Source: Apium graveolens (taxonomy: Eukaryota > Streptophyta > Magnoliopsida > Apiales > Apiaceae). From it: a stretch of 64,000 nucleotides of DNA. Both the position numbers and the translations under genes were made by a program. The notes beneath the pieces are model-generated. The model had not been told where the DNA came from, made no database searches, and was given only the letters and a program-made list of their open reading frames with translations. The stretch is from the NCBI RefSeq assembly GCF_009905375.1, contig NC_133650.1:140857135-140921134 (forward strand). The letters are read 5' to 3'. Of the stretch, positions 23,626 through 33,456 are shown piece by piece (the stretch's first letter is position 1; each line of letters opens with the position of its first letter).

Positions 23626-24049
23626 AGCTATAATTTAATCAGCATCTCTGAATGCATCTTCTACTCTCTTTGGCTCCTCCTTAGAAAGAAAATTATGATA
23701 CAAGCATTCATGCTCAGTTGCATTTCTAATTTGAACACCAACATCAGGATCTCCAATTATAAGATCAGGTGTATGATTTTTTGTCCATTTAATCTCTCTT
23801 GAAAGTTCAGTCATACTTCCTGATGCTCCCCTGAATTTGATGCATCATTGATGTCATTATCTTGTGAAGCCCCCCTATGTCATTGATCTCAGTTTCTGAC
23901 TCTATAGAGCTTCCATTTGAAGACTGTTCACCAAATTGATCATGATGCTCAGTTGAATGATCTCATTCTGATGAGGTACCATATAAATTTATATGACTTG
24001 AAGAATCCCCATTTGAATGATGCTCGGAAGATTGTGCTTTAGTCCATCT

Positions 24050-24260
24050 ACTAGAGCTACATTTTAAATGATGACATTTCCAATGATAATATTGCCATAT
24101 CCCAGTGTTTTTCCTACATTTCCATCAATGTAGGAAACCATTGGGCCAACCTTCATCTCATATTCTGATAACAGGGATTTATTTCTAGTCATATGTAAAG
24201 AACAACCACTATCTAGTACTACCACATTCTTTTTATTTCCATGCAATCAGAAATGAGTAG
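24050..24260 (-). pseudogene. C2 protease remnant and site of integrase deletion
   Basis: The frame reads VVVLDSGCSLHMTRNKSLLSEYE with an intact DSG catalytic triplet, then VGKTLGYGNIIIGNV and VALVDG, the usual approach to the integrase zinc region. Immediately afterwards the text becomes the acidic linker that normally follows integrase (about 24030-23850). The zinc region and core, about 1 kb in intact relatives, are therefore missing from this copy. Confidence 0.82.
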
Positions 24261-24289
24261 ATTAATTAGCATTTTTTAGAACCCACACT

Positions 24290-25440
24290 TGTTGTATTCA
24301 TTTTGACATCTCATATTTTTGTGCAACAGAAGACTTCCTGACATGATTTGGGCCATCGGGGTTTGTGCCATCAGGATTTGTCCTGTCAGTTTCAACTCTA
24401 TAAGATGCATGTCTATTCAAGTTGGCAGTTCTAGCAGAATTAGCAATTTTAATAAACTTAGGCAAATGATCATAATAGTTGTAATACAAAATATGAACTC
24501 ATTACAAGTATATATTGAATGCAAAACACTACCACAGTGAAAACAAGGATTCTGTGATTTATAAAATATTGATCTACCCCTAACATCATATTCAGGAATA
24601 ACAACTGCTTTTTTTTAATTTTCCTACAATAAATAACAATATGATTAGTATTACCACATTTAAAGCAAGTCTTTCCGGGAGCATCATGAATATATTTATA
24701 TTTATTTGCTTTATTAATTTCTTGCTTTCCATTTCTACCTATTTTGTAACCCTGTTTCTAAGATTTACCAGTTACTTCATCTATTTTCTTTTCTAGTTGT
24801 CCTTTTGAGAGCAGACCTATGTTTTTACCTCTCTTTTCAACAACTTTCAACTCAATTTTCTTTTTGTCAGAATTTCTAAAGGTAGATCCTTTATCATAGA
24901 CTGACTTAGGTTCATCTTCTGCAATACTGATAAATTTAATTGGTGTTGTATTAGTGATGTTTTTACGAATTTTTATCGGTATCTTTATTATAACCTAGAC
25001 ATTCTTTCCAGTTTTTATCAGTAATCATATTGTGAACCTTTCTTCCTAAATTTATCCAAGTTTTAAAAGATTGTCTCTCTTTTCAAGAACTTCCTCTAAC
25101 ATGGCATATTTAATGTTCATCTGAGTTTCATTGTGCTTAGCTCTATTACATGCAGCTTCAGTTTTATGCATACAGATTAACTCTTCTTTTAGATGATCAT
25201 TTCTCTTTTTAAGATCTCTATTCTCAAGAATTAGACCCTCATTTTCAAAAGACTTATTTTTGAAATTGACATGCAGTGATTTCAAGATAGTTTTTAACTC
25301 AGACATGTTATCAGTCTTTATGGAAAAATAATCATTAATACTGTGTCAGCATAAGACATATCTTCTCCATGATATTCCATAAGAGCATAACATTCACCAT
25401 CACTGTCAGGTCCTGATGAGTCCATCTAGTCTTTATTTGA
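24290..25440 (-). pseudogene. C2 gag remnant with coiled coil and zinc knuckle
   Basis: The segment starts with acidic text (PDSDGECYALMEYHGEDMSYAD, about 25420-25340). A Lys/Glu/Leu-rich helix at 25306-25052 (LILENRDLKKRNDHLKEEL) looks like a coiled coil. A CCHC knuckle, CFKCGNTNHIVIYC, lies at 24667-24626. The tail contains TNPDGTNPDGPN near 24390, encoded by the repeat core found in the array at 21990-22155. Several stops separate the parts. T4 interrupts the 5' end at 25449/25450. Confidence 0.8.
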
Positions 25441-25679
25441 AGTGATAAGTGTGACAGTCTCAACCCCGGGGTCAGGAGTTGACGTCACTAAACATAACAA
25501 ACCACAAACATAAACCATAAGATTATTATTAATATACTAACACGACCCCAAATCCAAGATCCAATCCAGGTTCAAGTATGATTTAAGCTACTCACTATTA
25601 CACAATCATTTATTAAAAAGTTTGACACGCTAACTTATTCAGCAACTCATCAGACCATAATTGATCTGATATAAACTAC

Positions 25680-25748
25680 CTCTGAGGAGCCGTGACCGGG
25701 AGGGACTGGGACTCTACTCTGATTGGGTCGAATGGGTCTTCTAGGAAT
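25680..25748 (-). other. T4 exon-1-like stretch in LTR, without ATG
   Basis: At the position matching the short ORFs of T1 and T3, a 23-codon frame, IPRRPIRPNQSRVPVPPG and on to SSE, ends at donor-like CAGAG|GTAGTT (25680/25679). The first codon is ATT and a stop lies just before it, so there is no start here. It does not resemble H3. The phase (0) matches the pre-gag frame at 58179. This is the 3' LTR copy, used as a stand-in for the 5' LTR outside the window. Confidence 0.35.
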
Positions 25749-27932
25749 CTACAATATATATATACAAAATAAGCTGCAAGGATTAGCAATCAATTGCTCA
25801 ACAGTACCATTATATGAATAACAAGTATAACAGTTTATGAAAATAGTTATAGGAACAGAAATCATAACTCATTTACAAAAACAAGTAAAACAGATATAAA
25901 CTGGATATCAATAACTAGCATGCTCTGTAAAACGTATCATCATTTGCGTGCTGTGTTAATACCAGAGTCCAATTTTAGCATGCTATTTTTATTTCTAAAT
26001 CCACTGTTCCATTACAGGAACCACAAAGTCGTATGTTCTGTTACGGGAACCACAAAACTAAAATCATATATATATTGGACGAATCCTAGGGACAGTTGAT
26101 CAGTCTATCTCACCACAAACCTGTTCCGGAACTCAGAGACTAGCTAGGTCTCTGTCATGCTGGACTAAGTAGTTCAAATAGAGTGTGCAACCGACTTAGC
26201 CTCTTACGCAAACCCACTGGGCCGTTACGGGCCTCTTACGCAACCATCCATTATCTGATCCGTTTATCCAGTTTCCAAAACCACTTATACCTATCTCTTG
26301 TTAAATTAATTTATCACAACACACTTTCCAAAACCATTCAGATTTTATTCATAATTTAGAGATAGTCATTTTTAGAATTTATTTTTCCCCAAAACATTAT
26401 TTTAATAAGATAATTTTCAAATACTGGGGATAAGTAACTTAAAACGTTCTGTTCCACTACGTAATTTTAATCAATCGCTATTCATCTATTACTGAACTAT
26501 AAAAGATTTGTTCAGGGGTACTTTCCTTGCGAAGCTTTTCAAATATACACTAGCTCGAATTTAAACCGACTTTAACTTTCGAGTCCTTCGACTTGAACCT
26601 ACAGAATTGAAATATCCTTTGTTAGAAGACCAGTTATGTTTGACATATCCTCGCTAATCACTTTACCCTAACGATAGCAATTCTTAACTCGTACTTATAC
26701 GTATTAATATAATACATGTAACAAACATGGTTCATTCAATATTTATTTACAAATATACACGCTCGAATAGTATTCTCGTAGCTAAAATAATTTTCGGAAA
26801 ATTTGGACAAAGACTCCTCTACTTATAGGATTACCCGTCGAAACTTAATCGACGTCCAATTCCCAACAAATTACAATATTTAATCCATGCCTCAATACGA
26901 CTTTTAAAATTAAATTATTATTTACGTTCCAAAAAATAATTATTTGAACTAATTTATTTTTTTTATAAATTTAGGAGTCAGATAAAAATCAACACCGTCC
27001 ACCGTCGACTCGCCAACGCTCATCGTCGATGGCGGAAAAATTTTGCGGGCACCCGATTAAATTTCGGGTTTCGAACGTAAAAATTCCACCGATTATTTTA
27101 GAAATCATTTCCCGCACGAAAATACATTTTATATCACGAATATTACTCGAGTAAATTTCCTGCAGAGAAATTAAATAAACAAAATTAAAAAGCAAACCAA
27201 CAGCCATACGCGTTACACGCGCAGAAACGGAAAAGGGAACAGGACAGCCACAACAACAACCAGAAACAGGGGATCAACGGTGGCCAAAAACATGGGCCAC
27301 ACACACACGCGATAAACACACAAAATGCATACACACACACTACAATATCACACACACACGAACACATATATATACATATAGTATATATATATAACCAAAC
27401 GGAACTAATCGAACCACCAAGCCTCACCGGAACTAGGCGGTGGCAGAACAAAATGCCTGCAACAGGGAAGAAACGGGGGAAGGGGAGAGAAATATAGGGG
27501 AAACAGAAGAGACGGGAGAGATTCGAGCGAACAGAGAGGGGAGAGTCAGGATCGAGAGAGAGAAATTAACAGAGATATAGAGATTGAGTTTACTGGAGAA
27601 GAAAGAAAAGAGAATTGCTATAACAAAGCCACACGTCTGTGAATTCATAAATATTGAACACGTATAAAATGTTTTTGACACGTACCTCTATTGCGAAAAA
27701 CTGGTTTCTGTCCCTTTAATGGCAATTTAAGGATATAAGTTGCGGATACAAACTAATCAAAATAATTCCCAACTAATCTTAAAATTTCCAAAATAATCAA
27801 AAACTAATACAATAAAGTTTTCATATTTTTAACGCATTTTTGAATCGCGCAATATACCTGTATTTCACGATTAAATAAACCAACGCGCGGGTGAATTTAA
27901 TCCGAATAATTTCCAAAATAATTTTTAAAATT

Positions 27933-27937
27933 CTCAA
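27933..27937. repeat. Target-site duplication CTCAA, left copy
   Basis: CTCAA immediately before the Tat element's left LTR recurs immediately after its right LTR at 52163-52167. Confidence 0.95.
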
Positions 27938-28647
27938 TGATAGAAAATAAAATAAACCCTGATTGCGTATTTAATATCACATTAATTGTATTAACATTGG
28001 GCTAACAGTTAAGCCCATTAGAAGAGGCCCAAAACCCTTGATAGGGGCAAAAAATAGCCTAGGAATATAATTGGTGTTAAAATTAATTAGACCAGATACG
28101 GTCCAATAACGAAGCCCAATTAAAAAGGGCCCAAAACCCTGAATATTATTTAATTTCGTAATTAATTAATAAGGGATAAATCAGCTGTCAAGATGAGTCC
28201 CAATGAGGATATAAATCCTTGAAGATTAGCCCCCAAGGGACCTGATAGGATAAGGAATCAGTTTCCTACTTCCTAGGACTCCAAAGTCCATTCTAATTCT
28301 GAGACTTGCCCACCAAGTCTCCTAACCCAAGTCCAATTCAGGGACTCCCAACATCTACATCTATATAAGGGGCCTCACCCCACAAATCAGAACTACATTT
28401 TGGCTTAATCCTCGATTAAGGACATACATGCCACTACGTCCTCGGTGTGCCCTCGCCGCCATAGCCCCGAGGGCATCATCAAGAACTATATTTTTTGGCT
28501 TGATTCTCTAATTCACAGAGATACATAGGCATCTCGTAAAGGCAGAATTAAGCTACGAAACACGAGAACAACCATTAAAGGCCTTGAGCTCCCGAACCTT
28601 GGTAATTAATACAACAGTTAATACACCCTAAGTTTTTATCCATAACA
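27938..28647 (+). repeat. Tat element 5' LTR
   Basis: Begins TGATAGAAAATAAAATAAACCC and ends TTATCCATAACA. Matches 51452-52162 with one base of length difference. Contains a TATA box. Confidence 0.95.
28362..28369 (+). promoter_or_regulatory. Tat 5' LTR TATA box
   Basis: TATATAAG in the context CATCTATATAAGGGGCCTCA, a strong plant TATA context about 280 bases before the LTR end. It is conserved in the other LTR at 51876-51883. Confidence 0.7.
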
Positions 28648-28667
28648 TTTGGCGCCGTCTGTGGGAA
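28648..28667 (+). promoter_or_regulatory. Tat primer-binding site
   Basis: TTTGGCGCCGTCTGTGGGAA follows the LTR end directly. This is the usual primer-site type in this lineage. I did not assign the tRNA. Confidence 0.85.
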
Positions 28668-28681
28668 AAACAATAATAACC

Positions 28682-29145
28682 ATGGCGAGAACACGGAGAA
28701 CAAGCATCGCTCTTGATGGAGGAACACTCGCGGGGACAACCCAAACAATATCATCAACTGTGGAGGTACCTCCGCATTCAACCTATGCTACCACCCGAGG
28801 AGAAGCCCAGGTAGGAGCAACTGAACCTCAGCCACAAGGGACGATTCCCTCGGCTACTCAAGGTTGGAGGAAGTGGACATGCTGGACGGAGTGAAGCACG
28901 AGGGCGATCACCCCCTATATACAAGGTTTGGCTCCTATCCCTGAGGATCAGGAATTTTCTGGTCCTTACACTGAGAGAGACTCTGAATCTTCAGATGATG
29001 AAGTGGCCCCAAGAAGGAGATGTGCTGGCAAAGAGCCGATGGCTGATGGTAGCCAACGTCCTAGGAGCACCCAAGGGACGAATCCCCAAGAAGTGCAGGA
29101 GAGGATCAGGGCTCACGAGGCTGAGATTCAAAGGCTGAAGCGCGA
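28682..29145 (+). pseudogene. Tat gag, N-terminal part up to the T3 insertion
   Basis: The ATG in ACCATGGC starts MARTRRTSIALDGGTLAG, 35 bases after the LTR. A TGA at 28892-28894 interrupts the frame, which then resumes with IPEDQEFSGPYTERDSESSDDEVAPRRR and a charged helix (QERIRAHEAEIQRLKRD). The T3 element splits the codon after CGCGA at 29145, and the same frame resumes at 43428. No enzymatic domain is expected in this part of gag. Confidence 0.88.
29141..29145. repeat. Target-site duplication CGCGA, left copy
   Basis: CGCGA precedes T3 and is repeated just after it at 43423-43427. Confidence 0.96.
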
Positions 29146-31354
29146 TGTAATAACCCCAAAATTTTACAACTTTTTGTAACCCTTGTGAATAGTGTTTTAG
29201 CTGAATGAAGAAACTTTTCACGCCACACTATGTAGGGGTTCTGTTATGGATATTCTGGGATATTATTAGTACTCTATGAAGTATATAAGTGTATGTAAAG
29301 ATCGTCAGAATCCAATTCCGAACACTTTGGTTTTTCCCGGAAATCCACAAGATACGGAGAGAATTGAGTATAAGGTAACAGGATAAAAAGGATTTAAATT
29401 AAAGGATTATAATAGAGGATCATAAAAAGGAATATAATGTATTGAGAAAGGTTAAGGGAACCTAAGTAATAAGATCCCGGGTATGATCCTTCAAACGATA
29501 AACGAGAATGAAAGTTAAGCGAACCGTATAACAGATCAGCGGTCATTAGGCAAACGATTAGGAAGTTAATCAAAGGGATTAGTGGGAATGATGTCATCCA
29601 ACCAATAGAAAGAGGACAAGGAAGGGAGGATGACATCATGAGGATGACATAAGCATGACATGGGAAGGAAGGAGGTGTGGTAGCTTTGTAACCACACAAT
29701 TTCAAGGGCAAGAAGGTAATTGACTAAATCAAATACAAAACAAGTCAACCAAGCCAAGTAAAAATCATTCTCATCAAAAATCAAAAAGCAACCAAGGCAT
29801 TAGTTCTTCATTGCTCTCGGCTTTCTTACTTTTTAAAGGCAAGATTTTTCAAAATCCAAGATCCAAGCTTCCTAAATTGGTAAGATAATTCCCTAATCAT
29901 CTTCATGCTTAGTTAGGACTATATCATGAGTTTAAGCCATTAATTCTTTCTCAATCTTCTTCATTTAATCAAAGAAGAAGACAATGAATAGTGTTTTCAA
30001 GTTTTTAACTTGAACTTTTTCTTGTTTTTCTTGAAGATCCAAGCATTCTTAAGACTTCTCAAAGCTTCTTAAGGCTTCCTAGCTCATCCCACCACTTCAA
30101 GGAAGGTATACCATCTCCAAACCCTAGATCCCTATGTATTATAAGATGATTTTGATTAGTAGGATGATATTGTAGCTTGTTGTTATGATTTAGAGTTTGG
30201 GATTTGGAATGGTAGTGAAATGGAATGGTAATTGTTGTGGTTTTGATTTAAAGGAACTTAAGTATGATTAAAGTTAAGTTTAGGCATAAGTATGAATGAT
30301 TAAATTGAATTGGTTGGGGTTGTTATGATGTGATAAGGATGGATGTTGGTTGTATGTTGGATTTGAGGTTGGTTTGTGGTTGGTTTTGAATGGTTAAAAT
30401 TGGGAAATCGCGTAAACATAGCCGTCGTAACGTCCGATTTTCCTTGGACTGTTTTTGTGCATAGCATTAGGACCCGAGAACCCCCTTCTAGATTATGACC
30501 ACTGCCATGTTTAGATAGCTCATGTTACGAGCTTCGTTTTGATATGTAGTTCGTTCGATTCCGATGCACGGTTTAGGAGAAACGACCGTTTCAAGTAACG
30601 GCGTTTCGCGAACGAAACTTTTTCCCTCGCCTTACTTTGAAACATAGGTTAAAGACCAAAAAGGGTTAATTAATGTATGAAACATTTATGGTAAGTGTGT
30701 TAGGCAGTTGGTAAGACACTCGCGAAGGAATCGCTTTAAAACTCGTAAAGGTTAAATTATTAAAAATGGTGGAGCCGCGGGTACCCGAGTGACTTAAGCA
30801 AATCAGTGAGCGCAAAACAAGCGTTAGAGTCTAAGATTAGTTAAAGTATAGATTTACAAGTGATTTTGGTTTAATTCCAACTTACTTGTTGTTTATAGGT
30901 TATCAGACTCTTCCCGAGCCTTTCTCACCCCCAAGTCGCTCAGGCAAGTATTCTATCCGTTATACTGTTGTTGTGATGTATACACTTGTATATGCATTAT
31001 CTTGCGATAGATGCATGTTGGTTATTTAGCAAATTCTTGCGATATATTGTAGCATGTGATATGGTATATATGCATGCCTGTTTCATATTCTTGAAATATA
31101 TATCTGTTGGTTCAGTTGATAATACCTATGCTAGAGGATAGCGGTATCTTGCATATACCCTTAGTATAGGGACCCAAAGGTGAAAATATTTTCTAAAACC
31201 GGGAGTCGAGGATCCCGAGTAGATTTTGTATATATGGATATGGATATACATATATATATATATTTATATATATATATGGTTATAGTTTTCCAAACTATTA
31301 ATCGAATAAGGTTTATTCGATAACTTTAAACTTTATTTATTATTGAATATTATT

Positions 31355-31700
31355 TCGAATATTATTCGAAGGCGTATGACTCCTTTTATTTATTTATCTG
31401 AATATTATTTGAATATTCATTCGAGGGCTTATGACTCTTTTATATTATTTATTGAATATTATTTGAATATTCATTCGAGGGCTTATGACTCTTTTATATT
31501 ATTTATTGAATATTATTTGAATATTCATTCGAGGGCTTATGACTCTTTTATATTATTTATTGAATATTATTTGAATATTCATTCGAGGGCTTATGACTCT
31601 TTTATATTATTTATTGAATATTATTTGAATATTCATTCGAGGGCTTATGACTCTTTTATATTATTAGTGAATATTATTGAATATTCATTTGAGGATCTAT
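31355..31700 (+). repeat. 54-bp minisatellite in T3 5' LTR
   Basis: About five to six copies of a 54-bp unit containing ATTCATTCGAGGGCTTATGA, repeated at 31420, 31474 and so on. The unit length is a multiple of three and lacks stops, which produces an open frame of 119 codons encoding EYYLNIHSRAYDSFILFI repeats. Confidence 0.93.
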
Positions 31701-32875
31701 GACTCCGATTATTTGCTGAAATATATTCTTTATTTTATTAAAGTATAAGGTGTTAATAATCAAACTTATTTTCGATTATTCAAATAAAGATAATACTTTC
31801 ATATAAGTATATCTTTGGTTATTTAATACTCGTTTCAAGTATAAATTTTAATACTTCTACTTCAATTATTTTTATAAAGACTATTCTTTATGGGAATATT
31901 ATTTAAATAATAATATTCGGTCATTTTCTAAATATTCTGGGGACTGATTTACTTCATTAAATCAGCTTTACTCCAAACACTCTTTAAAGTGTTTTCGAGT
32001 CTTCAAAATGATTTTTAAAAGTCAGACTGGATCCCAAAACTCTTTTTTTATATTTAAGATCTTCCTTTTAAGGGGATTTAAATACTCGCTCAAAACCTGG
32101 GGAATCCGGCTCTGTGGTGTATTTTATATTCGCAACGAGGTTGCAGTTTTGGTAAATGAATTGATTACTTGCCCAACGTTCGGGAAGTAAGCCCATCTAA
32201 TTGAGTCGGCATAAGCGACAGGCCGGGGTACGGTCTATTATTGTGTAAGTGGCTGGGTGGCAGTCCATCAACGCGTGAGGGGTCGGGTAACGGTCTAGCG
32301 CGAGGTCCTAATGCGGCCAGGGTGATGACCGGTGAGGAATTCATCCATCTACAGTAGAAAAGGTTACTTATTGGTATCTTTGCCTGATCAGCAAGATATC
32401 TGGTTTATGCCAAAATTCTTTTCCTTTCCAAAATTCATTGGATGTTTCAAACTCTGTTCATACTTTACATAACAGAGGTTCCAGGAAATGTTTTAGAGAT
32501 ATATATATGTGGATATATATATATCGGGACTAAATAAAGTATCTCATAACTTTTTCATTCAATAATATTTCAAAGATTGAATCTATTCAAGTCTTAACTT
32601 GTGGTCTCATCTATGGGATGTTTTTCTTAAAACTTATAATACTTTGAACGGTGGTAGTTCAAGTAGGTTTATAAATGATATAAGTGTGGTGAAGTATTGG
32701 TAACTTCATTCCTTGTTTTTACTTATATCTAGTAAGTAATTATCTTACGCATGATAGAGATTCTATTAAGTATCCATTTAGATACTTATATTATTGTTAT
32801 CACTATGTATTATCTTGCGAGCTGTAAGGCTCACTCTTGCTTTATTTCTTCATCACACAACAACAGTTAGGAGAG

Positions 32876-32998
32876 ATGGCCAGACTCCAGCAGACCCAGC
32901 GCAAGCACGTGGGAAGCGTCCCGCGTCTTCCCGATGATGTTGTGGCTGCTATAGCTGCAGAGGTAGATCTATTGGTAGATCAGGCATTCTATTTTTGA
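32876..32998 (+). CDS. T3 short LTR ORF with histone H3 tail-like start (5' copy, proposed exon 1)
   Basis: An ATG at 32876 opens 40 codons ending at TGA 32996-32998. The protein begins MARLQQTQRKHVGSVPRLP; 7 of its first 10 residues match histone H3 (MARTKQTARK), including R2, Q5, T6, R8 and K9 equivalents. After codon 29 the text GCAGAG|GTAGAT is a good splice donor; a second donor-like TTG|GTAGAT lies 12 bases later, also in phase 0. Splicing to 33457 joins it in frame to a 228-codon ORF. It lies at the same place as the T1 short ORF. Both T3 LTRs keep it, with HV at residues 11-12 here and RM in the other copy. If unspliced it would act as a uORF. No expression evidence is available from sequence. 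Confidence 0.5.
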   Translation: MARLQQTQRKHVGSVPRLPDDVVAAIAAEVDLLVDQAFYF

Positions 32999-33456
32999 GA
33001 ATCAATTATGTATAATTATAACTTCTGGCAGATAATGGCAATTAACTGTAAATTATCAAGTAATCATTTTGGGTTGTAATAATTTTAAATTGTGGATTCA
33101 AAGACTTGTACTTATTTCAATTTCATCTCTGAGACTATAACGGGTTGTGGTGTGTGTTAGTATGGGGTCACAGCATGAGGTTATTTATTATTAATTAAGT
33201 GAAGTGATATTGTGGAAAGAAAGACCGTGACAACCCGGATCCCCGACCCCGGATCTGGGGGTGTTACAGAAATGGTATTAGAGCTAAGCGTTATAAACCT
33301 CAGAGATGATGCGTCGATATAATAACAAACTCACAAAGATAATAAGAACTCTTGCCAAGTTCATGGTCGGACTACTTAAAGTAGTGCTGACAGTTAAAAC
33401 CCTACCGGGAACCCTTATAAGTATCATGATAGTAACTTAGCTCGTTTAATGTGTAG
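32963..33456 (+). other. T3 candidate phase-0 intron spanning LTR end and primer-binding site
   Basis: The donor is GAG|GTAGATC at 32962/32963. The acceptor is TTTAATGTGTAG|GCGCC, with AG at 33455-33456. The 494 bases include the LTR terminus (33268) and the primer-binding site. Removal leaves the short LTR ORF and the pre-gag ORF in one frame. The acceptor is moderate in quality; this is inference supported by the same arrangement in T1. Confidence 0.5.
33273..33284 (+). promoter_or_regulatory. T3 primer-binding site
   Basis: TGGTATTAGAGC, four bases after the LTR ends in TTACA. It differs by one base from the common TGGTATCAGAGC complementary to initiator methionine tRNA. Confidence 0.9.

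Larger units (their letters stand above)
20300..25449 (-). mobile_element. Ty1/copia element C2, SIRE-type, decayed, 5' part displaced by T4
   Basis: Minus-strand order is gag, protease, RT, RNase H, a repeat array and an extra ORF, the layout of SIRE/Maximus elements. The integrase is missing by internal deletion. The 5' end stops at 25449, where the Tekay-type T4 LTR begins; the remainder should lie beyond the other end of T4, outside the window. Confidence 0.85.
25450..27937 (-). repeat. T4 3' LTR, U5-side part
   Basis: The outer end is TGTGACAGTC (25450), whose reverse complement ends in CA. The terminal CCCCGGGGTCAGG resembles the CCGGGGTCGGGG near the end of the T3 LTR. It contains the exon-1-like stretch 25680-25748 and CA-rich low-complexity DNA near 27300-27400. 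It is interrupted at 27937 by the Tat element. Confidence 0.8.
29146..33268 (+). repeat. T3 5' LTR (4123 bp)
   Basis: Bounded by TGTAATAACCCC and GGGGGTGTTACA. Contains a 54-bp minisatellite, an AT dinucleotide run near 31250-31280 and, about 270-390 bases before its end, the short ORF at 32876-32998. The small GC-rich coding-like island stands out from its AT-rich surroundings. Confidence 0.96.

Noticed and set aside
27185..27681. Cys/Val-rich minus-strand ORFs that look like membrane proteins
   Set aside because: They translate CA/TG- and AT-rich simple sequence inside the T4 LTR and have no homology I recognise.
28682..28711. Tat gag starts MARTRRTS, similar to the first residues of histone H3
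   Set aside because: Only M-A-R-T and one T agree and there is no K4/K9-like pattern; it is the ordinary gag start, unlike the Tekay-type short ORFs.
31343..31702. 119-codon ORF with EYYLNIHSRAYDSFILFI repeats
   Set aside because: Produced by a 54-bp AT-rich minisatellite whose unit is a multiple of three; not a protein-coding signal.
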